Positions 1-8,046 of a stretch of 28,130 nucleotides of DNA are shown in pieces (positions within the stretch are counted from its first letter, which is position 1; every line of letters begins with the position of its first letter). Under the pieces are notes generated by a model, which was given only the letters and a program-made list of their open reading frames with translations, did not search any database and had not been told where the DNA came from. The position numbers were made by a program, and so were the translations under genes. Source of the stretch: CAZADH01 sp964483805 (GTDB lineage Bacteria; Muiribacteriota; Ozemobacteria; Ozemobacterales; Ozemobacteraceae); the NCBI GenBank assembly GCA_964483805.1, contig CAZADH010000043.1:1-28130 (forward strand), written 5' to 3'.

Positions 1-505
1 AAGATACCTCCTCCGCGTGCTTACGGCCTGATTTTATGATGCACCGGCCCTGACCACTCACGCCGGCGTGAAGCGAAAAGATATAGACACGACGGTAGCG
101 CCGCCGGGCGGGATCATGCCAGACCACCCCCAACGCCAGTTCATCATTCCCATCGCCATCGACATCGATCAAGCGCAAACAAAACACCGGGCGCACCGGA
201 TGGCCCGCCAATATCGCACCCAGCGGACCCTGGCGCTCACGCACCATCATCGCCTGCGCGCCCGCACCCCGCCCGCCGATCGGCACGGTCTCGAACCAAC
301 GACGACGTCCGCGCCGATCCTCGAGGCAGTACGCGGTTCGGCCCAGGACCACCGGGTCGCCGGGCCGGACAGCCGAAGCCCACCACAACCAGCAGGCAAC
401 CGACCAGACCGTGAACGCGACCATACCCGACAGTATACCGAAATCCGTCACGGTCGAAGCGACCGTTCTGGAGCGTTTGCGACGGCGGCGGCGGTCGGCT
501 ACCAT
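1..505 (-). CDS. Membrane-anchored protein with DxDGDGxDE calcium-loop-like motif (partial, runs off left edge)
   Basis: An uninterrupted minus-strand frame reads from an ATG at 505 to the window edge, so the C-terminus is missing (168 codons visible). The N-terminus is very basic (RRRRRKRSR, residues 5-13), followed by a hydrophobic Trp-rich stretch (about 22-44). This is the layout of a signal anchor or uncleaved signal peptide. A second ATG at 424 would remove the basic part, so I prefer 505, although neither start has a good ribosome binding site. Residues 114-122 read DVDGDGNDE followed by LALGVVW, typical of FG-GAP/VCBS-like or EF-hand-like Ca2+-binding loops in exported proteins. The gene is divergent from the next one, with only 37 bases between start codons. 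Function not recognised. Confidence 0.7.
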   Translation of the reverse strand, partial: MVADRRRRRKRSRTVASTVTDFGILSGMVAFTVWSVACWLWWASAVRPGDPVVLGRTAYCLEDRRGRRRWFETVPIGGRGAGAQAMMVRERQGPLGAILAGHPVRPVFCLRLIDVDGDGNDELALGVVWHDPARRRYRRVYIFSLHAGVSGQGRCIIKSGRKHAEEVS

Positions 506-542
506 GGGCACACGATCGGCGAGACCCTCGTCAGGAGGCGGC

Positions 543-1520
543 ATGCTCCGCGTTGGCACCCATTGTTTCGTACTCTTCCTGATTCTGCGGCTGGCGACAT
601 CCCCGGCCATCGCGGTCGAGGTGCGCTTCGCCTACGGCAGTGCGCCCGGTCAGGTCGGGTACGCCAACGACACGGTGCGGTATCTGGGCGTCGGTCCGCA
701 GCCACTGGGGCCGCTGGCGTTTCGCGTCGACGGCCGCGATTGCTGGCTGGCCGACAGCGTGCACGCCCGACTCTACCACGTTGCGGCCAACGGGGATCTG
801 GCCGATTCGCTGCTGCTGAAGCACAACAATGAGCCCTGGCTGCTCGAGGATTTTGCCCTGACCCGCGACCTCGAGGGTAGGGTCAACGGTTTCTGGGTGG
901 TCAACGGCAGCACCCAGCAGATTCTGCACCTCGACCGCCGCGGCCGCCGTCTGCGCATCATCGGCGGTATCGGCGACGCCCCGCACCAGTTCCGCCAGAT
1001 CGTGCGACTCGAACTGGGGGCGTCTGGCCATCTCTATGTCGGCGACCGCGGCCGCCGTGAGATCGTCATTCTGCGCCGCGACGGCACCGTCGTGCGTTCA
1101 CTGCCCTGGTCGTGGTCGGGGTTTGCGCTCGATCGCCACGAGAACCTGTACACCGCCGCTTGCGACGGCAGCACCGGGGAACTGCACCTGCGGGTCGATA
1201 CTTCTGACGGCCGGCGCCTGCACGACCTGGTCCTCAAACTGGAACCCCATCGCGATCCGACCGTGTGGTGGGTGGCGCGCAACGGTGAGGTGATCATGAC
1301 CTACGTGCCGGCCTCGGGCCCCCTCGAAGGCGAGGCGGTACTGGCCCGGGCCAACGGTCTGGGCGAGATCCTCGAACCAACGCCGATTCGGGTGCCGCTG
1401 GCGATGAACCGATTTCTCGAACCGGCGCGCGACGACGAGCGTTATCTATGGTTGGCGGTCGCCGACTTCGCCGTGGCGCCGCAGGGCCGGTTCCGCATCG
1501 TGCGACGAGGCTCCCCGTAA
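543..1520 (+). CDS. Secreted beta-propeller-like (NHL-type) protein
   Basis: This 325-residue protein starts at the ATG at 543, preceded by AGGAGG at 533-538 (a short spacing of four bases). Residues 1-27 form a signal peptide (hydrophobic FVLFLILRL followed by small residues), so export is likely. The body has repeated blade-like segments of about 40-45 residues with patterns such as WLADS..LY, YVGDRGRREIVIL and LHLDRRGRR, as in NHL/six-bladed propellers. No catalytic residues are evident. A related protein with the same order of motifs lies at 6377-7387 on the other strand. The match is by fold pattern only and the substrate is unknown. Confidence 0.75.
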   Translation: MLRVGTHCFVLFLILRLATSPAIAVEVRFAYGSAPGQVGYANDTVRYLGVGPQPLGPLAFRVDGRDCWLADSVHARLYHVAANGDLADSLLLKHNNEPWLLEDFALTRDLEGRVNGFWVVNGSTQQILHLDRRGRRLRIIGGIGDAPHQFRQIVRLELGASGHLYVGDRGRREIVILRRDGTVVRSLPWSWSGFALDRHENLYTAACDGSTGELHLRVDTSDGRRLHDLVLKLEPHRDPTVWWVARNGEVIMTYVPASGPLEGEAVLARANGLGEILEPTPIRVPLAMNRFLEPARDDERYLWLAVADFAVAPQGRFRIVRRGSP

Positions 1521-1563
1521 AGGGCTGATCCGACGGCGAGGGAAGACACAGCCGGGAGTTGTG

Positions 1564-1601
1564 TTGACATTGTGTTTATATTATACGTATGTCGCAAGGA
1601 G
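1564..1601 (+). promoter_or_regulatory. AT-rich promoter-like segment and ribosome binding site before the 1611 gene
   Basis: In otherwise GC-rich DNA there is a TTGACA at 1564-1569 followed by the AT-rich TTTATATTATACGTAT. The TTGACA has no well-spaced -10 box (the best TATATT, at 1577-1582, is too close), so the exact promoter is uncertain. The palindrome ATACGTAT lies at 1583-1590. AAGGAG at 1596-1601 sits nine bases before the ATG at 1611 and fixes that start. Confidence 0.35.
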
Positions 1602-1610
1602 TCAACGATC

Positions 1611-2921
1611 ATGCGGGTCACCCTACCCATTTGCAGCCTCATCCTGGTGTTGTTGCTCGGCACCGGTCCGGTGCTCGGTCAGAGTCTGGACGACGCGGTC
1701 CGCAGCGCCAATCCGGCCAGCGGATCGGCGGTCGGCGCCGGGTCGACGGCCACACCGGTCGCGACCGGGAGCAACGGCGGCATGCCGCTGTCGTTCGGCA
1801 ACTGGTTCAAAAGCATCTTCACCGGATTCCCGACATTGGGGGCCGGCATCGACAAACTGCTCGCCGGCCTCGACGCATTGCTGAAGTGGTTGCTGCCCGG
1901 CCTCGGCGGCATGCCGCTGCCACCGGGCATCGAACCGCTCGATCCCGGTAGGGGCTCGGCGGCAGGCTCGGCATCGGGGGCAGGCAGTGCGGCGGTCACC
2001 GGTTCCGACGGCGGCTCCGGATCGGCTGCTGCCAGTGGCTCGGGCACCCCGGTCGAACCCGGCTCGGGCAGCGGCTCGGACACCGGCAGTGGTTCGGTGG
2101 CTCCGGTCATGCCCACGGCATCGGGATCGGCCGACACCTTGTCGCTGTGCCCGCCGCGACCGGCCGACGCCGAGACCGGCAGCGCGTTTCTCAGCCGCAC
2201 CGAGCGCATGTCGCGGGCCGACCGCGAGGCGGCCATCCTGGCCGAGATCGAGCGCGGCAACATGCCCTCGTTCCTGCGTGGCTTCCGCGAGGTCCCGGTG
2301 ACCATGCGCCTGCGCGATGGCCGCGAGCACACCGCGGTGTTCAAGGTGTTGCCCGATTACCTCGCCATCGGGTCCGACCAGGATTTCGTCCGCATGCCGA
2401 TGAGTCCGCTCACGGCGCAACGACTGGCCGAACGCTTTGGCTGTCTGTTGCCGACCAAACAGATGTGCGACCAGATCTACCGGGCCGCGCAGGTCAAACT
2501 GTCGCCGCAACCGATGTCGGGCGGCCAGTATCCCAACTGGCAGAGTCGCATGATGAAGAACGAGTTCTACGGCGAGCATCAGCGCCTGGTGCAGTCGCAA
2601 CTGGGCCGCACCGCCGGTTATCAACCCGGCCAACTGACCGCCGGGCACAAGAAAGATGTCATCATCAGCAACTCGCTGAACCAGCACCCGAACCAGGTGA
2701 TCATCTACGGGTGGCACCAACGCAACGGCCAGGCGATCCAACCGCGCAGTTGGATTCACGAAAACACCTATGCCGACTACAGCCACGGCATCCGCCTGGT
2801 CAACCCGACCATGGTTGTCGACGGGCGCGAAATGCGCACGGCCGACGTCCTGCGTGACCCCGTGCTGTCGCAATTGCTGAGCGACGAAGGGCCGGTCAGC
2901 AACACCAGCGCGCGGCGCTGA
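1611..2921 (+). CDS. Secreted protein with Gly/Ser-rich linker and conserved His/Asp-rich C-terminal domain
   Basis: This is a 436-residue protein. The ATG at 1611 is chosen over an upstream GTG because of AAGGAG at 1596-1601 and because it directly begins a signal peptide (LPICSLILVLLLGTGPVLGQ). Residues about 30-105 are a moderately hydrophobic segment and about 105-180 a low-complexity Gly/Ser/Ala linker (GSGSGSDTGSGS). The C-terminal domain (about 195-430) has a dense cluster of polar residues: HKKD (346-349), YGWH (369), IHE (383) and YADYSHG (D389, H392). I recall similar HKKD...YGWH...YSHG domains in secreted hypothetical proteins of Myxococcota and Actinobacteria, but know no assigned activity. 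The cluster looks like an active or metal site (inference). Followed by a hairpin at 2952. Confidence 0.8.
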   Translation: MRVTLPICSLILVLLLGTGPVLGQSLDDAVRSANPASGSAVGAGSTATPVATGSNGGMPLSFGNWFKSIFTGFPTLGAGIDKLLAGLDALLKWLLPGLGGMPLPPGIEPLDPGRGSAAGSASGAGSAAVTGSDGGSGSAAASGSGTPVEPGSGSGSDTGSGSVAPVMPTASGSADTLSLCPPRPADAETGSAFLSRTERMSRADREAAILAEIERGNMPSFLRGFREVPVTMRLRDGREHTAVFKVLPDYLAIGSDQDFVRMPMSPLTAQRLAERFGCLLPTKQMCDQIYRAAQVKLSPQPMSGGQYPNWQSRMMKNEFYGEHQRLVQSQLGRTAGYQPGQLTAGHKKDVIISNSLNQHPNQVIIYGWHQRNGQAIQPRSWIHENTYADYSHGIRLVNPTMVVDGREMRTADVLRDPVLSQLLSDEGPVSNTSARR

Positions 2922-2928
2922 CAGTATA

Positions 2929-2945
2929 GCAATACATCGTATTAC
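2929..2945. repeat. Dispersed palindrome ATAC-ATC-GTAT (site 1)
   Basis: The core ATACATCGTAT is at 2932-2942 with dyad arms AATAC/GTATT, just after a stop codon and before a terminator-like hairpin. Its 13-base core AATACATCGTATT recurs exactly at 15084-15096. Confidence 0.55.
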
Positions 2946-2951
2946 ATACTT

Positions 2952-2984
2952 CCGGGGCGCCCCGCGATACACGGGGCGCCCCGG
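2952..2984 (+). terminator. GC-rich hairpin after the 1611 gene
   Basis: A perfect 13-base inverted repeat (CCGGGGCGCCCCG at 2952-2964 and its complement at 2972-2984) with a seven-base loop follows the stop codon by 30 bases. There is no clear T tract after it, only TGTTTG, so it may act as a weak or factor-assisted terminator. CCCCGGTGTTTG then occurs twice in tandem (2979-3002). Confidence 0.6.
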
Positions 2985-3026
2985 TGTTTGCCCCGGTGTT
3001 TGTCCGGTGCAACCATCGGCAATTGG

Positions 3027-3035
3027 TGATAAGAT
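3027..3035 (+). promoter_or_regulatory. Possible extended -10 promoter for the lipoprotein gene
   Basis: TGATAAGAT fits an extended -10 (TGn followed by TAAGAT, four of six matches), 45 bases before the ATG at 3080 and downstream of the hairpin at 2952. No convincing -35 box is present. Confidence 0.3.
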
Positions 3036-3079
3036 GTCGTTGTGCAGACTTCGATCTACTCATCGGGAGGATTTCCACT

Positions 3080-6000
3080 ATGAACACCCGCAGCTTCGCA
3101 CTTCTTGTTGCCTTCGTCGGCCTGGCCGGCATGTTGGTCCTGGTCGGTTGCCAGCTCAATCCGTTCGATGGGCGCGGTGTCGATGGCGCCATGTTGGGCA
3201 AGGCACCGTCGGCCGCCCAGAGCGGTCCGGCGTCGGTGCGCTTCGCCCTGCAGGTCTATCCCGACCTGCCGCGTGATGTGCAGGCGACCGTGCGTGCCGA
3301 GGCGTCGGCAGCACAGTCGGTAGAGTTCCGCCTGACCGTGCTCGACCCGGCCAACGCGACCTCGACCGTCCACAGCAAGACCGTGCCGGTGGGCCTTGGC
3401 GGCATCGCCTCGGCAACGTTCACCAATCTGCCGGCGAAAACCGCCATCGGCCAGATCACGCTCACCGGATGCAACATCGCGGGTTTCAAAGATTTCATCG
3501 GCGGCCTCGATCTGATGGCGACGGGCGAGAACACCATGACATGTTCGCCGTTCGGAACCGGACAAGTTCCCGACCTGATCGGTCGAACGTTGCTTGATTT
3601 GATCGACATCCCTGCTGTGCTGGCCAGCCTGCCGGCCAACGCCGCGGCCAGAATCGGCACCGCCGTGCAAACGCCGGCGATCACCAGCTCTCAGGGTGCC
3701 AATCAGATCCCAACCACCGATGAAATGATCAACAATGCGGTCGCGATGCTCAATCCATCGCGAGGCACCGAGCCCCATCGCCTCGAGATCGGCACCGACA
3801 GCCAAACGCTCTCGCTCTTCGCCAGTGGAACGCTGGTGTGGAAAAGGACTGCTGCCGAGATCTTCGCCGGCACGCCACTGTTTGGCGCGGATGTGGCCGG
3901 ACTGCGGATCGGCCGGATCATGTACCAGCCGCGCGGGACCGGTCACTCCTATGTCCTGTTTCGCCACGCCACGGCGATGGTCGAGATCGTGGCCCGCTTC
4001 AACGTCGCCGGCACGACGATGAACTTCTGCAAGATTCCCGGCTTGTTCCAGGCGTGGTCGTCGCGGAACGGCCTCGAGTTCATGGGCGCATTCCACAATG
4101 AGCGGCGTTGTCCCGTGGTTTTCCGCTGGAATCCAGAGACCGACGGACGGTTGACCAGCACTTCGGAAGGTGCACACAATGTATTGTGGGAGACCTTTTT
4201 CCCCGAGATCGTACCGACTGCTGCCCAGCCTTGGCCACCGGTTCAGGCCGTGAGTTACGGTGGCGACTACATAGTCAGCACGGGGATGTTGCTCTGCTGC
4301 ATTCTCGACCCGAGAAGCGCCAGCTTCCAGACTTTCCGCCTCGATGCCACGCTGGGCGCGCCGCTGGCCGAACCGCCGGCGACGGCGCCCGTATCGCCGC
4401 CCATCCCCGTGATCACCATCGCCAGTCCGACGCACGGCACGGTTGTGACGGCGGGCAGCAGCTTCGAGATCATTGCCAGCGCCAGCGTCGATCGTGGCAC
4501 CATCAAGAGCGTGCAGTTCTACGACTACGGCAACGAGATCGCCAACGTCACGACGGCACCCTACACCTGCAGGATTGCCAGCATCACCGTCGACCGCCAC
4601 GAACTTCGGACGGGGGTCACGACCGATGGTGGAACGATCCGACGATCCAGCATTGTGGTCATCGAGGCGGTCCCCAGCCCCACCGCGCCAAGCACTCCAG
4701 CGGTCAAGACGTTTGTCATCGCCACCGCGGCAACGGGCGTCGACGGCTCGGTCATCGATATCGATGGCGTGGGCGACCTTGATGACGTACAACTGACAAT
4801 CGACACCACCGGAACCGAACCGAGGCTGCAGGTCAACCCACCGATGCGGGGTCCCTTCGCCCTCTACGCCGAACAACTGGGGCGTTTCATGGGGCAACTG
4901 CCGCCGAACGACCCGTATTTCATGTGGAATCTGCGGCTGACCCATTGGTTGACGGTCGCCAACGTCCCGACACTCGACACCCTGACCGATGCTGACATCT
5001 CCTCACGCATCTTCTCGAAGATCGCCCTCGATTCCGGCCACCCCAGCTCGACCGGCCCACTCGCGGCCGTGGTCCAGTCGGCGGCAAAGAACCTGCTGAT
5101 CATCGGCCCGTACACCCGCGTCGGCAACCTGTTCAAGGTGGTGATCATGCGCATCAATGACATGACGACAACGGGCTTCGTCGGTCAGAACGTCGAGTAC
5201 CGCACGCTCGTCGTCGATGCGACCCGGTTCGCTTCGCAGTTTGCGCGACCGCTCCCCGAACCGATGCCGATTCTGGTGGCCCCGCGAATCGCCCAGGTCG
5301 CGGCTATCCTGGGCAAGTCGGTCACGGGCATCCCCGATGTGACCATCAATGGGTTGTGGTCGGCAACGATCGACCCGGTGATGCCGAACATCGCCACCGA
5401 AACGCCATGGGTGTTCAACGACCGCGGCGAAGCGTTCAACTTCATCGGCTACGACTACCCCGGTTACCGCTGTTGGACGCCGCCACACCAGATCGACGGG
5501 CACACCAACTGTTTCGCGCCGCTCGTATATACATCGTATGGCACCAAGCCCTACGTGCAGTTGTTCCGCAACGGCAGTTTCACCGTGCCCATTCCCGATC
5601 CGGCCGAGCCCTGGCGGATCAAGTTCCCGGAGCTGCCAACCCACGTCAACATCATTCTCGGCGTCGATCAGTCGTTGCCGCGGAGCGTCGGGGCCACGCC
5701 GACCATGCGTTTGCGGCTCGAGATGTCGACCGGCATGCAACCGATCGTCACCTACACGGAGTATCCCAATCCGCTGCCGGCGGCGACCTACACCTTCCGC
5801 ACCGACCGGCCCGGGTCTTTGGCGGTACTCGACCCAAGCACCTTCGCTCCGCTGGTCAATGTGCGCATCGACGAAGTGCAGATGACCGGCAGCTACAATC
5901 GCATCTGGCACCAGGAGTATCTCTCATACGAGCAGGTGCCGCTGGCAACCGGAACGTTCAGGATGACGATCCCCGACACGACCAATCCCTACACGATCGT

Positions 6001-6163
6001 CGGTTCGTTCAACCACACCGGACTGACCGAGGCGACCGTGTCGCGGGGCGCCACTGTTCTGGGCAGCATCGGCCGGGTGGTCGAGAACTCCTCCGGATAC
6101 TGGACCTACACCGATCAGGCCTCGCAGATGACCACGCGTGACGGCATCGGCTGGATCGAGTAA
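3080..6163 (+). CDS. Large lipoprotein with bacterial Ig-like domain
   Basis: This is a 1027-residue protein. The ATG at 3080 follows GGGAGG (3065-3070) and opens a lipoprotein signal: a hydrophobic stretch ending in the lipobox LVGC with Cys24 as the lipidated residue. Type II signal peptidase processing and membrane attachment follow from that. Residues about 50-200 are a beta-rich domain with a conserved-looking TVLDPANAT segment. Around 440-535 is a Big_9-type Ig-like domain (ITIASPTHGTVVTAG ... VQFYDYGNEIANVTTAPY). Around 550-600 a second Asp-rich strand segment contains DIDGVGDLDD. The C-terminal 450 residues are beta-rich and not recognised. No catalytic motif is visible, so a surface or periplasmic binding/structural role is likely. 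The gene ends 73 bases before a strong hairpin. Confidence 0.8.
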   Translation: MNTRSFALLVAFVGLAGMLVLVGCQLNPFDGRGVDGAMLGKAPSAAQSGPASVRFALQVYPDLPRDVQATVRAEASAAQSVEFRLTVLDPANATSTVHSKTVPVGLGGIASATFTNLPAKTAIGQITLTGCNIAGFKDFIGGLDLMATGENTMTCSPFGTGQVPDLIGRTLLDLIDIPAVLASLPANAAARIGTAVQTPAITSSQGANQIPTTDEMINNAVAMLNPSRGTEPHRLEIGTDSQTLSLFASGTLVWKRTAAEIFAGTPLFGADVAGLRIGRIMYQPRGTGHSYVLFRHATAMVEIVARFNVAGTTMNFCKIPGLFQAWSSRNGLEFMGAFHNERRCPVVFRWNPETDGRLTSTSEGAHNVLWETFFPEIVPTAAQPWPPVQAVSYGGDYIVSTGMLLCCILDPRSASFQTFRLDATLGAPLAEPPATAPVSPPIPVITIASPTHGTVVTAGSSFEIIASASVDRGTIKSVQFYDYGNEIANVTTAPYTCRIASITVDRHELRTGVTTDGGTIRRSSIVVIEAVPSPTAPSTPAVKTFVIATAATGVDGSVIDIDGVGDLDDVQLTIDTTGTEPRLQVNPPMRGPFALYAEQLGRFMGQLPPNDPYFMWNLRLTHWLTVANVPTLDTLTDADISSRIFSKIALDSGHPSSTGPLAAVVQSAAKNLLIIGPYTRVGNLFKVVIMRINDMTTTGFVGQNVEYRTLVVDATRFASQFARPLPEPMPILVAPRIAQVAAILGKSVTGIPDVTINGLWSATIDPVMPNIATETPWVFNDRGEAFNFIGYDYPGYRCWTPPHQIDGHTNCFAPLVYTSYGTKPYVQLFRNGSFTVPIPDPAEPWRIKFPELPTHVNIILGVDQSLPRSVGATPTMRLRLEMSTGMQPIVTYTEYPNPLPAATYTFRTDRPGSLAVLDPSTFAPLVNVRIDEVQMTGSYNRIWHQEYLSYEQVPLATGTFRMTIPDTTNPYTIVGSFNHTGLTEATVSRGATVLGSIGRVVENSSGYWTYTDQASQMTTRDGIGWIE
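5529..5539. repeat. Dispersed palindrome ATAC-ATC-GTAT (site 2)
   Basis: An exact ATACATCGTAT lies inside the lipoprotein coding region, where it encodes part of VYTSYG. The immediate upstream sequence GTAT extends the AT-rich patch. Confidence 0.5.
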
Positions 6164-6236
6164 CACAGCCCGCCCGGGGTTGCCGCCACAGGGCGTCGAC
6201 CCCGGCGCGTGCAATCACCACACTCACCGCAACCAA

Positions 6237-6286
6237 GAAACACCCCCGGGTCGACCCTGCAGCAGGGTCGTTCCCGGGGGTGTTTC
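6237..6286. terminator. Bidirectional terminator hairpin between convergent genes
   Basis: A perfect 14-base inverted repeat (GAAACACCCCCGGG at 6237-6250, complement at 6273-6286) encloses a smaller GACCC/GGGTC stem. The arms begin with GAAA and end with TTTC, giving short A/T ends in both directions. It lies between the stop of the lipoprotein gene (6163, plus) and the stop of the propeller gene (6377, minus), so it can serve both. A second, weaker CGGCCG stem (6347-6367) lies closer to the minus-strand gene. Confidence 0.8.
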
Positions 6287-6376
6287 CTGGTGCCGCAGCA
6301 CCGCGAACTGCAATACTTCAGCAATACCACCACGGCGATCCGGTCGCGGCCGGCGCTTGCTCGGCCGGCGACACCA

Positions 6377-7387
6377 TCAAGGCAACGTGTAGGTATGCAA
6401 CTGGTAGTTCTTCTCGTCGACCGAAAAACCCATCAGCCGGCCGTCGGGCATGACCATCAGGTGCCGCGGCAGATCGGGGGCCAGATACGGGATGGGCAGG
6501 ATGTCGGCCTGGGTCAGCACCTTGCCTTCGGCATCGAGCCGGGCCACGCGCTGGCGATGGATGACCCCGTCATCGTCGGTGGCTACCAGCTCGACGTAGA
6601 TCTGCCCCTTGGCATCGGTGCCGAGCACTTTGGTGCTGACGTAGTGGGCCTTCGCCTCGGCGGGCACATCGAGCGGGAACTTTGCCAGCGATACGGTTGC
6701 GGTCGGTGAGGCGGCGGTGACCTTCAGCAACTCAGCGTTCTGGTCGTCACTCTTGAGCCAGTAGGGGGCGCCCTTTTCGTCGGTCACCACCGACAACTCG
6801 GAGCACCCGTCGTACCGTTCGAGCAACTCACCCTTGTCGTTGAAACGCAGCACTGCCTGCATGACCGGCACGTTGATCAAGGCATTGCCGGCCTTGTCGA
6901 CACCCAGCGACCACGCATCGTGCAGGCCTTCGATCTCACAGGTGACCGCGCCCTTGGCGTCGAGCACCACGACCTTGCCGTCGTTTACGGCAATGGCCAC
7001 GAAGTTGCCGCCAGGCAGCAGGGCCAGGTCGCGCATGACCATTTTTTCGTCTTTTTCGGCGTAGGCCACGGCCGCCAGCAACTTGCCGTCTTTGGCGAAG
7101 TGCTTGATCTTGCGGTTGACCGCATCGAGCAACCACACCGACCCGTCGGCCTGCGGCAGGAACGAGTATGGGCAGCCTTCGGTGCGCTTCTGCTCGTCTT
7201 CGTTGCTGCCACCGATCGTGGCATCATCGCGACCGAACGCGAGCTTCAGATACGGCTCGGGCTTGATGGCCTTCGCCGCCACAGTCTTCTCGAAACGCAG
7301 GTTATTGACCGTGGTGACCTCAGGTGCCGCGAATGCGCCCATCGACACCACCAACATCAGCACCATGACCAGAACGATCCGATTCAC
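6377..7387 (-). CDS. Secreted beta-propeller-like protein, second copy of the type at 543-1520
   Basis: This is a 336-residue protein. I choose the GTG at 7387 because GGAGG lies seven bases upstream and because it begins a clean signal peptide (NRIVLVMVLMLVVSMGAFA). The upstream extension in the same frame has no such features. Blade-like repeats follow: VWLLDAVNRKIKHF, FVAIAVNDGKVVVLD, LGVDKAGNALINV, LGTDAKGQIYVEL and MVMPDGRLMGF. These give roughly six repeats, as in NHL/SMP-30-like propellers. The order of features matches the protein at 543-1520 (FG/YG start, VWLLD versus CWLAD, a C-terminal ARLDAEGK versus ARANGLGE), so the two look paralogous. No catalytic site is seen. A possible TTGAAA lies in the 154-base gap upstream, without a well-spaced -10. 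Confidence 0.75.
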   Translation of the reverse strand: MNRIVLVMVLMLVVSMGAFAAPEVTTVNNLRFEKTVAAKAIKPEPYLKLAFGRDDATIGGSNEDEQKRTEGCPYSFLPQADGSVWLLDAVNRKIKHFAKDGKLLAAVAYAEKDEKMVMRDLALLPGGNFVAIAVNDGKVVVLDAKGAVTCEIEGLHDAWSLGVDKAGNALINVPVMQAVLRFNDKGELLERYDGCSELSVVTDEKGAPYWLKSDDQNAELLKVTAASPTATVSLAKFPLDVPAEAKAHYVSTKVLGTDAKGQIYVELVATDDDGVIHRQRVARLDAEGKVLTQADILPIPYLAPDLPRHLMVMPDGRLMGFSVDEKNYQLHTYTLP

Positions 7388-7541
7388 TTGCTCTACCTCC
7401 CCGGAAGGGTGATTCTCGAAGGCAACTGCTGCGCGGGCGAACCGCACCCCGAGACATGATACTACCAGGACGTTGCGCCTGCAGTTTCAATTATTCACGG
7501 TGTCGGGAACCCGCACGCGCCGGCCGGACCCACAACCGGAT

Positions 7542-8018
7542 TCAGCCTCCAACCCCCGAAAGTTTCAGCGCGTAGTTGGTAACGTCGAACCCAAAGACCA
7601 TGCCGAAGATACCGACGGTCTCGACGATGCCGAGCGCCGCAATGAGGAAGCCAAACCCCTGGCCACCATCGTGCAGCGACCGGACGGCGGCAGCCGCCAT
7701 CAATCCCTGGCCGTATGCAGAAGCAAACTCGAGCAACCCCACACCGAGACCGACACCGAGCAGCAGCATGGCCGTGGCCGGGGTGTCGACCATTGTCGCA
7801 TCGAGAATCCGCTGCATGAGGATCCAGGCATAGAGCGTCTGCGACAACGGCGTTGCCATCAATACCATGTATGACGTATTGAGCGGCTTGCCCGCTTTTG
7901 CCTCAGCAGCCCAGGCACCACACGCCGCCTGACCGGCGACCGAGATGCCGAACGCACTGCCGACCCCGCCGAGCCCCAGAACCAGACCGGCTCCCAGCTT
8001 TCCCATGACTTCGATCAT
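7542..8018 (-). CDS. atpK: V-type ATPase subunit K (membrane rotor ring)
   Basis: This is a 158-residue four-helix proteolipid made of two fused hairpins, forming the rotor ring that carries ions through the membrane. The ATG at 8018 is eight bases after AAGGAG; an ATG two codons earlier (8024) is only two bases away and less likely. Helix 2 contains MATPLSQTLY (S59, Q60), helix 3 YGQG (Q104), and helix 4 GIVETVGIFG with the ion-carrying E133. This matches the T64, Q65, Q110 and E139 set that binds Na+ in Enterococcus hirae NtpK, so Na+ coupling is plausible. It is the last gene of the V-ATPase operon, 28 bases after atpI. An exact ATAC-NNN-GTAT palindrome (7862-7872) lies in the coding region. 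Confidence 0.93.
   Translation of the reverse strand: MIEVMGKLGAGLVLGLGGVGSAFGISVAGQAACGAWAAEAKAGKPLNTSYMVLMATPLSQTLYAWILMQRILDATMVDTPATAMLLLGVGLGVGLLEFASAYGQGLMAAAAVRSLHDGGQGFGFLIAALGIVETVGIFGMVFGFDVTNYALKLSGVGG
7862..7872. repeat. Dispersed palindrome ATAC-CAT-GTAT (site 3)
   Basis: An exact ATACCATGTAT inside atpK, followed immediately by GACGTATTG, which adds another half-site. This is one of the two exact sites whose centre is not RTY on the plus strand (the other is at 27593). Confidence 0.45.
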
Positions 8019-8046
8019 CACCATTACTCCTTTTCGTGGTCACCGA

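Noticed and set aside
1623..2972. A 449-residue minus-strand frame opposite the secreted protein gene
   Set aside because: It is the shadow of the plus-strand gene. Its composition is dominated by Arg, Ala, His and Gly, it has no signal or domain, and the plus-strand gene has a ribosome binding site and signal peptide.
3056..4945. A 629-residue minus-strand frame opposite the lipoprotein gene
   Set aside because: Antisense frame kept open by high GC at third positions. The protein is Arg/Gly/Asp-rich and shows no fold-like pattern, whereas the plus strand has a lipobox and an Ig-like domain.
6310..6327. GCAATAC direct repeat near the end of the propeller gene (6310 and 6321) as another palindrome site
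   Set aside because: Two half-sites face the same way with no GTAT partner, so it does not fit the palindrome.
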